This document shows, piece by piece, positions 51,858 through 61,560 of a DNA stretch of 64,000 nucleotides (positions are counted from its first letter, which is position 1; every line of letters starts with the position of its first letter). The notes below the pieces were generated by a model, which was not told the origin of the DNA, did no database searches, and saw only the letters and a list, made by a program, of their open reading frames with translations. This stretch comes from CAZSSH01 sp964609825 (GTDB taxonomy: Bacteria; Verrucomicrobiota; Lentisphaeria; Victivallales; Victivallaceae), in contig CAZSSH010000005.1 of NCBI GenBank assembly GCA_964609825.1, positions 386,248 through 450,247 of the forward strand, in the 5' to 3' direction. The position numbers and the translations under genes are program-made.

Positions 51858-53927
51858 TTACTGAGGGTAAATAACGGTTTTGCCGTCTTTGATCTCGGCA
51901 AAAACCTTGGTAAGCGTGTTAAGCAATACCTTGCCCTCGCGCCGCAGGTAGCTGCCGTCAATCACCATAAAACGGTCCGGTGCGGCATTCCCGAGGCGTG
52001 AAACCACCAGCATCGCGGCGTCGGTGTCATATCCCGCCAATGTCTGATTGGAGTTGCGGTGGCGCATTCGCCCGTCGGCCAGATGGTTGATCCAAAGCTC
52101 AGTGACGCGTTGGCCTCTGGTAATTCTCACACCGCTGGCGTCAACTGCCTGCAAGCGCTCGATTTTGGGCGGCTGGTCCGGATTAAGGAGGATCGCGGTC
52201 ACAAATTTCATCACCCGCTCCTTGCCGGGCGGCACAATGGCGAAGTACGGTACCGGAGTCTTTTGCTCGTGATCCTTAAGACCGCTCTTTTCCGTCAGGG
52301 ATACCCGCTCGGGGGCATCGTGGGGAAACCCCTCGGGGAAGCGCTCCGGAAACAAGGGACGCACCGCCACCTTGGCCTTGCCCTTTTGGATGTTTAAATC
52401 CAATCCGGTGCGCTTGGCTTCACCGTCGTAGTGCAATAACCACTCAAATTTGCCCTCGGTGTAGGTTTTGAGGTCGTCATAGATGATAATCACATCATCG
52501 AGCCAGACCAAATTGCGGTAAAAACGAATGAAATTTTGCGCATTGGGCCCGGTTGCGTCGGCGAGCACATATTTCCAATCCCCCGCGTCCATCGGATACT
52601 GGACGGTGCCGGGAAATTTGGAGCCAAAGTAGGTGTCCTCGGGGTTGGAGCCTTTGCTGTCAAACAAAATCACGTTGTGGGCAGTGCTCTGGCGGTAATA
52701 CTGGTCGTATTCAACATTGGGGTACCAGCAGTTGCCGGAGTCGATGAGGATGTTTTCGCCCTGATGAAACAAAATAAAGCTTCCCGCGTCGGCATGGGCG
52801 TGATTCCAGGTAAAGCCGGACTTGACCGCCAGCAATGTCGCGTCTTTTTCCCACGAGTTGCGCAAAATGCACCAGCCCATGTCGGGATAAGCGGTGACCG
52901 TCGGAAGGTCCGGCGTTTTCATCGCTCCGGCAAGCTCGGCAGCGGTGGGATAGTAGACAAGTCCGAGCGGCGAAGCGGCGGCAATCCCCTCTTTGTAATC
53001 CGACTCTGCGGTCTGCTGCAAATACCATAAATAGCGCGGCTTGCCCATCCCGGTGGCGGTCAAAAGCACCAGCGGCTGGCTGCCGACGGCATAAAGCGAG
53101 GAGTCTCCAAAATTGAGTGACATCAACTTCTGCGAATCGGGATAACAGCTGTTGATAAAAAAGTCGCCGACTTTGTCGAGCACCGCCGGGACGGGCAGCG
53201 GCGTGCGGCCGCTGTTTTGCCAGGCGAGGCGAAAGATGAGATAATTGCTGAGCGCAAAGGCGCCGTAGCCGACGCTCTCATAGTAGCCGCCGTTGCGGTC
53301 AAAGGTGCGCGGTTTGTTGTTGACGATACTGCCCGGGTAGTCCACCCATTCCACGGTGGCGTCGGCAATCAGTTTGAGCCACTCGCGCTCTTCCGGGTTA
53401 TCGCGGTTAAGCGCAAGCAGCGCCACCCCCGGCATAAAGACGCAGGCGCTCCAAAAGTTGTGCCCCATCGAGTCTAGGACGGTGGTGCGCGTGTCACCCA
53501 ACAGCCACTCGTTCAGCAGCGGTCGGACGCCGCGCTCCAAAAGGCCGGCGGCGATGATTTCGCGGTCGGCCGGAGTCAAAAAATCATAGATGCTGTCATA
53601 GCCGACTGTCATCAAGTAGCACTTGTGTGCTCCCGAGAGTGCCCAGCCCCACTCTTTGACCGGCTTTCCGTCAATTGCCGGGCCGCAATTCTTGAGCAAC
53701 AGCTCGCGGACTTTTTGGGCATATTGAGCATCGCCGGTGACGCGGTAGGCGAGACTCAATGCCTCAATATTGTCCTTTTTGCTTTTGGCCAAAACGTCCA
53801 ATACTTTGGCTTTGCCCTCCTCGGTGCGCAATTGGGCGACCTTGTTCTCCGGGAAAATCAAATACGGCCGCTCCGCCACCAGGACAAAGCTCCAGCAAAC
53901 AGCGAGGATAAGCAAAATATTTTTCAT
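51858..53927 (-). CDS. Secreted heparinase II/III-family polysaccharide lyase
   Basis: 689 residues with a signal peptide ending near residue 18. The N-terminal alpha-toroid contains KEWGWALSGAHKCYLM and NGGYYESVGYGAFALSNYLI with the Tyr/His positions typical of the family. The C-terminal beta-sandwich has the signature NHAHADAGSFILFHQGENIL followed by DSGNCWY, and then YYRQSTAHNVILFD. Such enzymes cleave uronic-acid-containing polysaccharides (heparin, alginate, ulvan-like or exopolysaccharides) by beta-elimination; the substrate is not evident. It lies 14 bases after the alpha/beta hydrolase gene in a six-gene degradative run. Confidence 0.82.
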   Translation of the reverse strand: MKNILLILAVCWSFVLVAERPYLIFPENKVAQLRTEEGKAKVLDVLAKSKKDNIEALSLAYRVTGDAQYAQKVRELLLKNCGPAIDGKPVKEWGWALSGAHKCYLMTVGYDSIYDFLTPADREIIAAGLLERGVRPLLNEWLLGDTRTTVLDSMGHNFWSACVFMPGVALLALNRDNPEEREWLKLIADATVEWVDYPGSIVNNKPRTFDRNGGYYESVGYGAFALSNYLIFRLAWQNSGRTPLPVPAVLDKVGDFFINSCYPDSQKLMSLNFGDSSLYAVGSQPLVLLTATGMGKPRYLWYLQQTAESDYKEGIAAASPLGLVYYPTAAELAGAMKTPDLPTVTAYPDMGWCILRNSWEKDATLLAVKSGFTWNHAHADAGSFILFHQGENILIDSGNCWYPNVEYDQYYRQSTAHNVILFDSKGSNPEDTYFGSKFPGTVQYPMDAGDWKYVLADATGPNAQNFIRFYRNLVWLDDVIIIYDDLKTYTEGKFEWLLHYDGEAKRTGLDLNIQKGKAKVAVRPLFPERFPEGFPHDAPERVSLTEKSGLKDHEQKTPVPYFAIVPPGKERVMKFVTAILLNPDQPPKIERLQAVDASGVRITRGQRVTELWINHLADGRMRHRNSNQTLAGYDTDAAMLVVSRLGNAAPDRFMVIDGSYLRREGKVLLNTLTKVFAEIKDGKTVIYPQ

Positions 53928-53941
53928 GCGGTCAAGTCCTT

Positions 53942-56155
53942 TTATTTGACGATATTAAAGGTGCGGGTGACCGGACTGGCGGTCTGCAATTTTGGCTCGT
54001 TTGAGCTCCCGTACTGCCACGCGGTGACTTTGACCTCGACCGGGAATTTGCTTCCCGGGGGGATTTCGGTCAAAATGAGTTGATTGTTTTTGAGATAAGC
54101 CGGGCCGTGGACGACCAAATACTCGACCGGCATCCCGGTGTTGCACTTGGCGTCAAGCGTGACGCTTGCGGTGCCAGCTTTGACATCCTTAGGTTCCGGA
54201 AAAACGATGTACTGACGGATCCCGGCGGTATTTTGCTTGGGGACGCTCATCGAGGACTGGATCACACTGCGGCGGTAAACGCTGTCGCCGGGATGGATTG
54301 CGTTAAACGAAAAAGAGTTGGCGCGGCCGCTCGCATTGAAGCCAAAGCGGTCAAACCGCACCGCCACCGTATCATCGTCAATACGCACCGCCGGACCGCA
54401 GGAGGGATAAATTTTGATATTTTGCGGGTCGCTGCCATGGGTAAGCGCAGTCGGAGCGCTGTCGCCTTTTTTGGTGATCGAGTCTAAAAACGCGCCTTTT
54501 AAGGGGAAGCTCAGGCCGTCGCGGTTGGGAATAAATTTGGGGTGCACCTGAAAATGGTCGCCGGTGCGCGGCAAAATTTCACCGTTTTGCATATAGCCGA
54601 GCTCCTGCCGTTTGAGCCCGCGGTAACGCGCCTCATGCTGTTGATGAAATTGGGCGTGCTCCTCGTCAAAGACCCAGTTGTTTTCGTCCCCCCACGCTCC
54701 GGTTTTGGCCGCTTTAAATTGGGCAAACGGGGCAGGGGAGGTCAGCGGTGCTTGATCCGGGCGGTAGTAGTCAATGAGCCAGCCCTGCTTGACATCGACT
54801 TTTTTGAGCGGGCCTTTGCCGACGCCGCGCGCCTGATCGGTCTTGACGAGATATCGGCCGATGTAATCGATTACTTGATCATTGATGTCAAAGTGGGTCG
54901 AGCCGGGGTCGGCAAGCGAAGTTAAGGGGATGGCCGGGTGATATTTGCGGGCAATGAGCGGCCGGTCGTTACTCTCATTGTAGTCGCCGTAACGCTGCAA
55001 AAACGGGATGCCCTCGATACGGGTCAAGGCTTCTTCGTTTAAAATCGGATTGGTGCCGTATTCGCGGCTGTGCGCCACTCCGGGCGAAGTGCCGTCATAC
55101 GAAATCCCGGCAATCGCCCGCTCCGGTTTCCACGCCGCCAACTGATACGGAAAATCCGCCATTGCCGAGTGCCCGAGCCCGACAAAGGCTATGTCATTAA
55201 GCTCGGCATGGCCGGACACTTTGGCCAGCTCGGCAAACATCGCGTCCAGCGGCCTGGCATGATCGGGGTTGCGGAAATCAAAGTTGCCGTTCCACGGCTT
55301 TCCCGCAAAAAACGAGGGGGCGATCCAGATGCAGCCGTAGTCGAGCTTTTGCAGATATTCGCGAAAAATCGGGTGCTCCATGATCGGCCGCTCAAGCATG
55401 TTGTATTCGCCGATCACCACACCGCGCAATTTCTCCGTTTTGGGGGGGATGTACAAAAATGCTGTCGAGGGCTCTTGGGTCTCATAGCTTACCGATCCGG
55501 GGATTTTGACCGACCACTGCCAGACGGACTGGTCGAGAGTCATATCCTGAAACGGCGACTTGGCGCTTTGGGCACCGGCAATCGGGTCAAAACTGCCGTC
55601 AATCGACGAGCCTTTAAATTTGGAACGCTCTTTAAAGGAGTCGACATATTGTTTGCCGCCGACCGAGTAAATCACGATCAGATACTTTTCTTTGCCGGGT
55701 AAAGGATCGGCCGTCACGTCCAAATCGCCGCTCCGGAGAGTGATTTCTTTTTTGTCGGCAATGATATTGCGCAAAGCGTCGGTGACTTCGACAAATTTTC
55801 CTTTGTCGCCCCAAAATGCGCGGCCCAAAGTAAACTCCCGCGTCGGTCCCGGTGTCCCGGCGGCGATGGCTGCAAATGACTTCTCCGCCAGCACGCGCGT
55901 CTGCTCGGAGCCGTCATTGTCCTTATATTTGACGATGATCTCTTTGACTTTGCCGGGCACCGGGTCGCTCCCGGCCATGGTCGCGCCCTGAAACCAGCCG
56001 ATGTACACATCATCGGTGATTTTGGCCTTTTTAAACGCCTCGGTGGCGTCGAGATATTTGTCTCCCAGACCAACCTTGGCCTCGATGATCTCCAGCCCTG
56101 CCGCCCAATTGCCGATGACGAGTAAAACCGCCAATAAAAAGATTTTTTTGATCAT
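53942..56155 (-). CDS. Secreted alpha/beta hydrolase with two DUF3395-like domains (locus 3)
   Basis: 737 residues, signal peptide to about residue 19. It is a full-length paralogue of the 45029 gene. The first beta domain is IIEAKVGLGDKYLDATEAF with DPVPGKVKEIIVKYKD, the second unit is about 101-178, and the hydrolase core has Ser330 in GLGHSAMADFP and His in STHFDINDQVIDYIGRY. The C-terminal part carries YKFIPNRDGLSF-like and GTASVTLDAKCNTGMPVEY segments shared with the paralogue. Encoded between two heparinase-family lyases, it may remove acyl groups that block the lyases. Esterase activity is inference from the fold. Confidence 0.7.
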   Translation of the reverse strand: MIKKIFLLAVLLVIGNWAAGLEIIEAKVGLGDKYLDATEAFKKAKITDDVYIGWFQGATMAGSDPVPGKVKEIIVKYKDNDGSEQTRVLAEKSFAAIAAGTPGPTREFTLGRAFWGDKGKFVEVTDALRNIIADKKEITLRSGDLDVTADPLPGKEKYLIVIYSVGGKQYVDSFKERSKFKGSSIDGSFDPIAGAQSAKSPFQDMTLDQSVWQWSVKIPGSVSYETQEPSTAFLYIPPKTEKLRGVVIGEYNMLERPIMEHPIFREYLQKLDYGCIWIAPSFFAGKPWNGNFDFRNPDHARPLDAMFAELAKVSGHAELNDIAFVGLGHSAMADFPYQLAAWKPERAIAGISYDGTSPGVAHSREYGTNPILNEEALTRIEGIPFLQRYGDYNESNDRPLIARKYHPAIPLTSLADPGSTHFDINDQVIDYIGRYLVKTDQARGVGKGPLKKVDVKQGWLIDYYRPDQAPLTSPAPFAQFKAAKTGAWGDENNWVFDEEHAQFHQQHEARYRGLKRQELGYMQNGEILPRTGDHFQVHPKFIPNRDGLSFPLKGAFLDSITKKGDSAPTALTHGSDPQNIKIYPSCGPAVRIDDDTVAVRFDRFGFNASGRANSFSFNAIHPGDSVYRRSVIQSSMSVPKQNTAGIRQYIVFPEPKDVKAGTASVTLDAKCNTGMPVEYLVVHGPAYLKNNQLILTEIPPGSKFPVEVKVTAWQYGSSNEPKLQTASPVTRTFNIVK

Positions 56156-56167
56156 GATGCGTCTCCG

Positions 56168-59100
56168 TTATTTCGTACTTTCCAGCAGTTTTCCATTTCG
56201 GTAAAGTTCAACCGAGGGCTTGTCCGAGGTACTGTAAAAGTCAACGAGTTTGATGGTGTCAACCGTGCCGTCAACCAAAGTGACCTCGATGGTCCCGGCG
56301 TCAAGGGCACGCGCTGATTTGACCTTGGCGGTGTTTTCGCGCGGCTCCAGCACGGTTACAAATTTGGCCTCGTCGCCGACGGTGCGGACACTGGTGGTTT
56401 TACGCAGCTGGCCTTCGTCGCCGACCGGGAAATCGCCGCCGACGACCGCGGTAAAGCGCACGGCATTGAGCTTGCCGATATCATACACCAATTTGCCGGG
56501 TTGCTGCTCTTTGGCCGGCTCGGCGCCGATGGTGTCAAGATAAGCGGCACCGGCAAGCCGCACCGGTCCGCCGTAGTAATCGACCCCGGCGGCGGGGGAT
56601 TTCAGCAATCCTTCGCTTTTGGGGACAAGGTCGGACAAATTAACGGTTTTGCCGTCGGCGGTGATAAGTTTGGCATCCGCCCAAAACAAGGTATTGGCGC
56701 CGTTGCGGCTGACACGGTCCTTGACGGTTTGGAGCGTCAGCTCCTTGACATTGGTGATATCTGCGTCAATCACGCCTTTGCCCAAAATCCAAGGTTGCAT
56801 CATTCCGGCGGCGAGCTCTTTGCCGTCGCCCGAAACCTGATAATTGAGGCGCTTGGCAACCGGCTGGGTTTCCGGATAATCGCCGATCAAAAATTGCGCC
56901 TTGGGGGGCCACACTACCAAGGCGTCAATCGCGAGATCGCCAGGCTCGTGATAATAATTATCGGTCATCTCCAAAGGCTTGCGATGATTAAGTCCATCCT
57001 TGCCTTTTTCGTTAAAATGGTGCAAACTCGTGAACTTGGCCGGAGCGGTCAAATCGTACTCGTCAACGTTGACGATAAATTGCCCGGAGGAGAGCGGCGA
57101 AGCGTCAAATTGTTCGCGGTGGCCGGTCTTTTGCAGACCCGTCAGCACTCTGGCGCCGCGGACATGCAAAAGCTGGTCAAAGGTGTGCGGCTGCGCGCTC
57201 TTGAGATAATCGGCGATCACGGCATAGTCGTCGGTCACAATCTGGAGACGCCGGGCATAAACTTGATCGGTATAACCGGTCAATTCGCCGATGGCCGGGT
57301 GATCGTCCGGGATCGGCAAATAACGCTCGCTGCCGTCTTTGATCTCCTTGATTTTATCATAGCCGCCCAAATAAGGCGGGTTGCTCCACTTGGTTTGATG
57401 GTCGGCGGCGACCGCCTGCAAGTTTTTGCCGGCGTGAAAGAGCAGGGGGCGGCACTCGGCCGGGACCTGTTGCTTGCCGTCCACCGTGACCATATTATGG
57501 GCCAGCGACGGCTGAACCCAAAATTTGTAGAGATAACTCGGGTAGCCGTACCACACCGACTCGGGATTCCAGAAACCGCGCCCGTAACGCATCAAAAAGA
57601 GGAGACTCAGACGGTCAAAGTGACCGTGATAGCCGCCGTGGGTGCCGTATTTGAACCCGAGCTGGATGCGGTTGCGGTCTTCGCCCGTCTGAGAGCGCAG
57701 CACGGCAATCCCGGCATTGTCGCTGCGGGCGGAGTCTCGGTAAGAGACCGGGGCATCGGCGGGAAGTTCGGCGACGCCGTACACCAAGTCGCGGTCTTTG
57801 GGGTCGGCTCCTTTGATGATGGCGGCATAACGCGGATCGCGGAAGGCGAAATACGCCAGCTCAAACGAGCCGCCGCCGACTTTGACTTCGTGCCCGTCAC
57901 CCATGCCGAACATGACGCCGCGGTAATCCGGGTAGGCGACGATCCCGTCCCACATCGATTTGATGCCGACCATATTATTCGGCGTTGGCCCGGATTTTTT
58001 GAAATCCATCCCCAGATAATCGGTAAGCTCATAGGGTTTGCGGCCGGAGATGTCGGACCAGGCGGCCGGAAATTTGACGTTTAAAAAGTCGATCCCAAAA
58101 TTGCGAGCCATCAGCGCCAGCTGAGTGAAGCCTTCGGCGCAATGCAGATTGTAAGTGATGGACATCTCGTACCACCAGCCGTCATTCATCGTCCCGTAGC
58201 GAAACTGGTCAAGCGCGCCGGTCGGCAGATATACCAGATCGTTAAAGCGCGCCATATCGTGGATCAAGAGTGCGCAGGCGGCTGCCGGGACCTGGTTAAA
58301 CACCGTCCAATTGGAGATCGAGCCATTGTTGGAGCCATCCAAAATAACGTCAATATAGAGACGAAAGGTATTCTCGATTTGGGCGCGCTCAGCCGGATTA
58401 AGTTTGTCATAAATCACCTCATAGGCGCGGGCTGAGCGGTGAAACATCCCGCCCTCCTGCGGCATGCCTTGAGTGGTGGCGTGCAATAACGGCGGGTAAC
58501 CCCTTACCGGATCACTGAAAAGCAGCAAAAACTGCCGCATTTTTTGGAAATATTTGTCGTCGCCGGTCAACTGCCAGGCAATCACGCACGACTCAATGTC
58601 AAACGTCTGCTGTTGGACAAAAACGCCCGGAGTGCCCTGATCGGACATTTTGCCGGTTTCGGTCGGGACCTGCCACTTGTCGGCAGCGGCGATGTGCTCG
58701 GCCGCTTTGTTTTTGGCCCAGTCATATTTTTGCGCCTTTTGACGGACTTCCTCCCACCCGGCGGCATCGAGCTGGATAAAGGGCATCGGCACGCGCTTGA
58801 CGGTGATGAACTCAATTTGTGCGCCCGGCAGTCCCGGAGTTTGGGGCGAAACGGTAATGATTTGCGACTCATGCGCCCCCGGAGCAAGTTTGTCGGGGAC
58901 GGTCACGGTAAGCTTGACCGTCGCCGATTCGCCGGGCTTGAGGGTAAGGTTATCTGTTGAGAGTTTGGCCGCCATCGCTTCCCAGCCGCGCTGCTCTACT
59001 TTGAGACGAAACGTTTGCGTTTTTTCGGCATAGTTGGTGACCGTAAAATCATATTGGGCGGTGCCGCCGTCAGCCGGTTTGGAGCGGATATTTGCCGTGG

Positions 59101-59620
59101 CTTTGACCGCCGGAGCGGCCACAAACTTTATGTTGCGAATCTCAATATCGCCAGTCCCTCCCGAAAGCACCGCCTTTTGGATAAATTTAAGGAAATAGCG
59201 CTCCCCGTTGGCAAAATCAAAAGACTCAATCGGCAGCTTGACACTCTGCCACTCGGGAGAAACGGCGAGCGTAAACTTGGCCTTGGCGCTCTCCAGGATA
59301 TCGCGCCGCATCTGCCCCTCGGCAAGACGCAGCTCGATTTGCCCCTGATAGGGTGTTTGCGTCAGATTGCGCGCTTCAAAGCGCAGAGCATACACATCGC
59401 GCAAATCCCAAGCCGAGTCATTTTTGCGGACAAGCCCGTGATTGTACCAATTTTTGTCGCCTTTGGGAGCGGTGACGGTCAACGCATCACCCCCGGCAAC
59501 TTTGACCGGCTCCGGGGTGTTTATTTGCATACTTAAATCCGCCGCGCCGGCGATACTGATAAGGCCGGCCAGCACCGTCGGCAGCAGCCGAAGCCCGAAA
59601 TTAATCCGTTGACAACTCAT
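56168..59620 (-). CDS. Multidomain secreted heparinase II/III-family lyase with NPCBM-like domain
   Basis: 1150 residues, signal peptide to about residue 26. Domains by position: a CBM-like jelly-roll (27-170), an NPCBM-associated/NEW3-type strand domain (175-275, FTVTNYAEKTQTFRLKV and LKPGESATVKLTVTVPDKLA), an alpha-toroid (about 285-600, including GMPQEGGMFHRSARAYEVIY) and a heparinase-type beta-sandwich (GTHGGYHGHFDRLSLLFLMR, SLAHNMVTVDGKQQ). Last comes an NPCBM-like domain (VNLSDLVPKSEGLLKS, YYGGPVRLAGAAYLDTIGAE, LVYDIGKLNAVRFTAVVGGD). The lyase signature is GGYHGHFDR here instead of HAHADxGSF. It is among the larger members of the family; the substrate is likely a complex anionic glycan. 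Confidence 0.78.
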   Translation of the reverse strand: MSCQRINFGLRLLPTVLAGLISIAGAADLSMQINTPEPVKVAGGDALTVTAPKGDKNWYNHGLVRKNDSAWDLRDVYALRFEARNLTQTPYQGQIELRLAEGQMRRDILESAKAKFTLAVSPEWQSVKLPIESFDFANGERYFLKFIQKAVLSGGTGDIEIRNIKFVAAPAVKATANIRSKPADGGTAQYDFTVTNYAEKTQTFRLKVEQRGWEAMAAKLSTDNLTLKPGESATVKLTVTVPDKLAPGAHESQIITVSPQTPGLPGAQIEFITVKRVPMPFIQLDAAGWEEVRQKAQKYDWAKNKAAEHIAAADKWQVPTETGKMSDQGTPGVFVQQQTFDIESCVIAWQLTGDDKYFQKMRQFLLLFSDPVRGYPPLLHATTQGMPQEGGMFHRSARAYEVIYDKLNPAERAQIENTFRLYIDVILDGSNNGSISNWTVFNQVPAAACALLIHDMARFNDLVYLPTGALDQFRYGTMNDGWWYEMSITYNLHCAEGFTQLALMARNFGIDFLNVKFPAAWSDISGRKPYELTDYLGMDFKKSGPTPNNMVGIKSMWDGIVAYPDYRGVMFGMGDGHEVKVGGGSFELAYFAFRDPRYAAIIKGADPKDRDLVYGVAELPADAPVSYRDSARSDNAGIAVLRSQTGEDRNRIQLGFKYGTHGGYHGHFDRLSLLFLMRYGRGFWNPESVWYGYPSYLYKFWVQPSLAHNMVTVDGKQQVPAECRPLLFHAGKNLQAVAADHQTKWSNPPYLGGYDKIKEIKDGSERYLPIPDDHPAIGELTGYTDQVYARRLQIVTDDYAVIADYLKSAQPHTFDQLLHVRGARVLTGLQKTGHREQFDASPLSSGQFIVNVDEYDLTAPAKFTSLHHFNEKGKDGLNHRKPLEMTDNYYHEPGDLAIDALVVWPPKAQFLIGDYPETQPVAKRLNYQVSGDGKELAAGMMQPWILGKGVIDADITNVKELTLQTVKDRVSRNGANTLFWADAKLITADGKTVNLSDLVPKSEGLLKSPAAGVDYYGGPVRLAGAAYLDTIGAEPAKEQQPGKLVYDIGKLNAVRFTAVVGGDFPVGDEGQLRKTTSVRTVGDEAKFVTVLEPRENTAKVKSARALDAGTIEVTLVDGTVDTIKLVDFYSTSDKPSVELYRNGKLLESTK

Positions 59621-59655
59621 AATTTTTCTCCCGCTCTATAATACAATATACACGA

Positions 59656-61530
59656 TTAATTAAAATTTTCACTGCGTTTGCGGCGATAACCGCACCAAAT
59701 CAGCCACAAACCGAGTGCCAAAATACTGCCGCCGCAACTTAAAATGGCTATTTTGCCCGCCGGAGCATTGTCAAAAATCAGCAGCGCCAAAATCGAGATG
59801 CCATACACCGCAGCCAATTTGCCCATGACGTCAAACTGTTTGGAGTCGCTGTTGTAGCTGTGACAGCCGCCCGCAACCTCGGCGGGGTCGATCGGACGAT
59901 TCATCTCATCAAAAAATTGGTCGACCCGAGTTATTACTTGCGGTGATGTCTTTTTGGCAAGTAATATGGTTAGATAAAACCATGCTACACAAACTGCAAT
60001 CAAGATGCCCATGGTGACGGCCAACTGCAAATCATTGATCTCATTGGGGCGCAAATCAAAGTTGGCGAACCATTCGGCCAAGTTTCTTTTATTGACCCAA
60101 AAAATAAGCGAAATCGAGCAGCCGAAACCGACCAAAAGGGTGCTCCACGCCGACCAGTCGGGGGCTTTTTTGTGAAACATGCCAAGCATCAGCGGCACCG
60201 CCTGCGGGATCCCGGTACAGGTGGCGGCAGTGAGCACAAGCTCATACAACGGCAGATTTTTTAAGGTTGCAAAAAAGATCGCCACCATTGCGTACAACAC
60301 ACCCAAAAGCACTATCACTACCCGTCCCACCCAAATTTGGCGCGCATCCGAGGCGCGCGGATCGACGAGAGTCAGATAAATATTGCGGACAATCGCACCC
60401 GAGGTCGCATTGAGCCCCGAATTCATACTTGTTAAAGTCGCCGCAAAAATCGCACAAATGAGCAATCCGAGCATTCCCTGCGGCAGTGCAATGATTGCCA
60501 TTTGGATAAAGCTCGCCTCTGACGGGGTCCCCAATTTCGGGTACCATGCCGACAGCTCCGGAAGTGTAAAAAGCACCGCACAGGCTAAGGGCGGGGTCAT
60601 TACAATAATCGTATGCGGGATTGCAGCGATCCAACTGATGGCGGCGATGTTGCGCGCATCTTTGCCGGTTTTGACAAACACGAAGCGCCCGGCTCCGGCG
60701 GCGAGATTGTTGCCGAGGATAATTTGGTTGAGGATCAAGGTAATCAGATACGGGATAAAAATCCACCAGCGGCTGAAGGTCTCGGGGTCAACCAATTCAG
60801 GCTTGGCTGCGACTTTTTTGATCAGGCCGGAAATCCCGCCGATGCTTTTACCCGTGCCGCCCAAATCACCCGAGTAAAGGATTAAAATTACCACCACCAG
60901 TGACACTCCGACCAAAATCAGCATTTGGACAAAGTCACCGGCGGTCGCTGCCCACGAGCCGCCGAGCATGGTCATCACCACGATCACCGTCGTCAATACA
61001 AGGATTAAAAAGGCCATCGAGCCGTCCAGTCCGAGTGAAGAAAAAAAATGATGCCACGGCCCATCGTTTGCCCAGCTCAGCTCACGGACAAACACGCAGC
61101 TCATAAATTGAGCGATGGTGTAAAGCGAAATCCCGCCAAATAAAATATTAAACGGCATCGGCAGCCATGCAATCACCTGCTCGTTGACGCTGCCGAAACG
61201 GTTGCGCACCGCCTCGGGGCCGGTAATCACGCGCATCTGGCGAAATTTTTGCGCGGTGAAAAATACGACAAATGCATTTGCGAAAAAATTGGCAATCGGC
61301 AACGTGAGGAAAAAGAGCCCGCTCTCAAAAATCTTACCCGACATTCCGGTGTAACTCCAGGCGGAGAAACCGGTCATAAAAATCGACGCGGCCGCAATCC
61401 ACCAGCTCATGTTGCCGCCTCCGCGGAAGAAATCGCTCGAGTTGCGGCTGAATGACTTAAACACTGGCCCGAGAGCGAGCATGAAGAGGAGATAAAAGCC
61501 GATTACCAGCCAATCCGAAAGATGCAGCAT
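59656..61530 (-). CDS. Sodium:solute symporter (SSS family)
   Basis: 624 residues with about 13-14 hydrophobic segments. SSS-typical stretches are visible: GGGNMSWWIAAASIFMTGFS and WSYTGMSGKIFESGLFFLT near the N-terminus, LGGSWAATAGDFVQMLILVG in the middle and IFAATLTSMNSGLNATSGAI near helix 8, the sodium-site helix. The length, with a soluble stretch before the last helix, fits the SGLT-like sugar or uronate carriers found in polysaccharide loci. It follows the prepilin-like gene by 30 bases and precedes the big lyase, so it probably imports the lyase products. RBS is weak. Confidence 0.85.
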   Translation of the reverse strand: MLHLSDWLVIGFYLLFMLALGPVFKSFSRNSSDFFRGGGNMSWWIAAASIFMTGFSAWSYTGMSGKIFESGLFFLTLPIANFFANAFVVFFTAQKFRQMRVITGPEAVRNRFGSVNEQVIAWLPMPFNILFGGISLYTIAQFMSCVFVRELSWANDGPWHHFFSSLGLDGSMAFLILVLTTVIVVMTMLGGSWAATAGDFVQMLILVGVSLVVVILILYSGDLGGTGKSIGGISGLIKKVAAKPELVDPETFSRWWIFIPYLITLILNQIILGNNLAAGAGRFVFVKTGKDARNIAAISWIAAIPHTIIVMTPPLACAVLFTLPELSAWYPKLGTPSEASFIQMAIIALPQGMLGLLICAIFAATLTSMNSGLNATSGAIVRNIYLTLVDPRASDARQIWVGRVVIVLLGVLYAMVAIFFATLKNLPLYELVLTAATCTGIPQAVPLMLGMFHKKAPDWSAWSTLLVGFGCSISLIFWVNKRNLAEWFANFDLRPNEINDLQLAVTMGILIAVCVAWFYLTILLAKKTSPQVITRVDQFFDEMNRPIDPAEVAGGCHSYNSDSKQFDVMGKLAAVYGISILALLIFDNAPAGKIAILSCGGSILALGLWLIWCGYRRKRSENFN

Positions 61531-61560
61531 ATGTTCGATACTCCGAGTTTAAATAATTAC

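Noticed and set aside
56501..58084. 527-codon plus-strand frame inside the large heparinase
   Set aside because: Antisense shadow of a well-supported multidomain gene; low-complexity, hydrophobic-basic translation without motifs.
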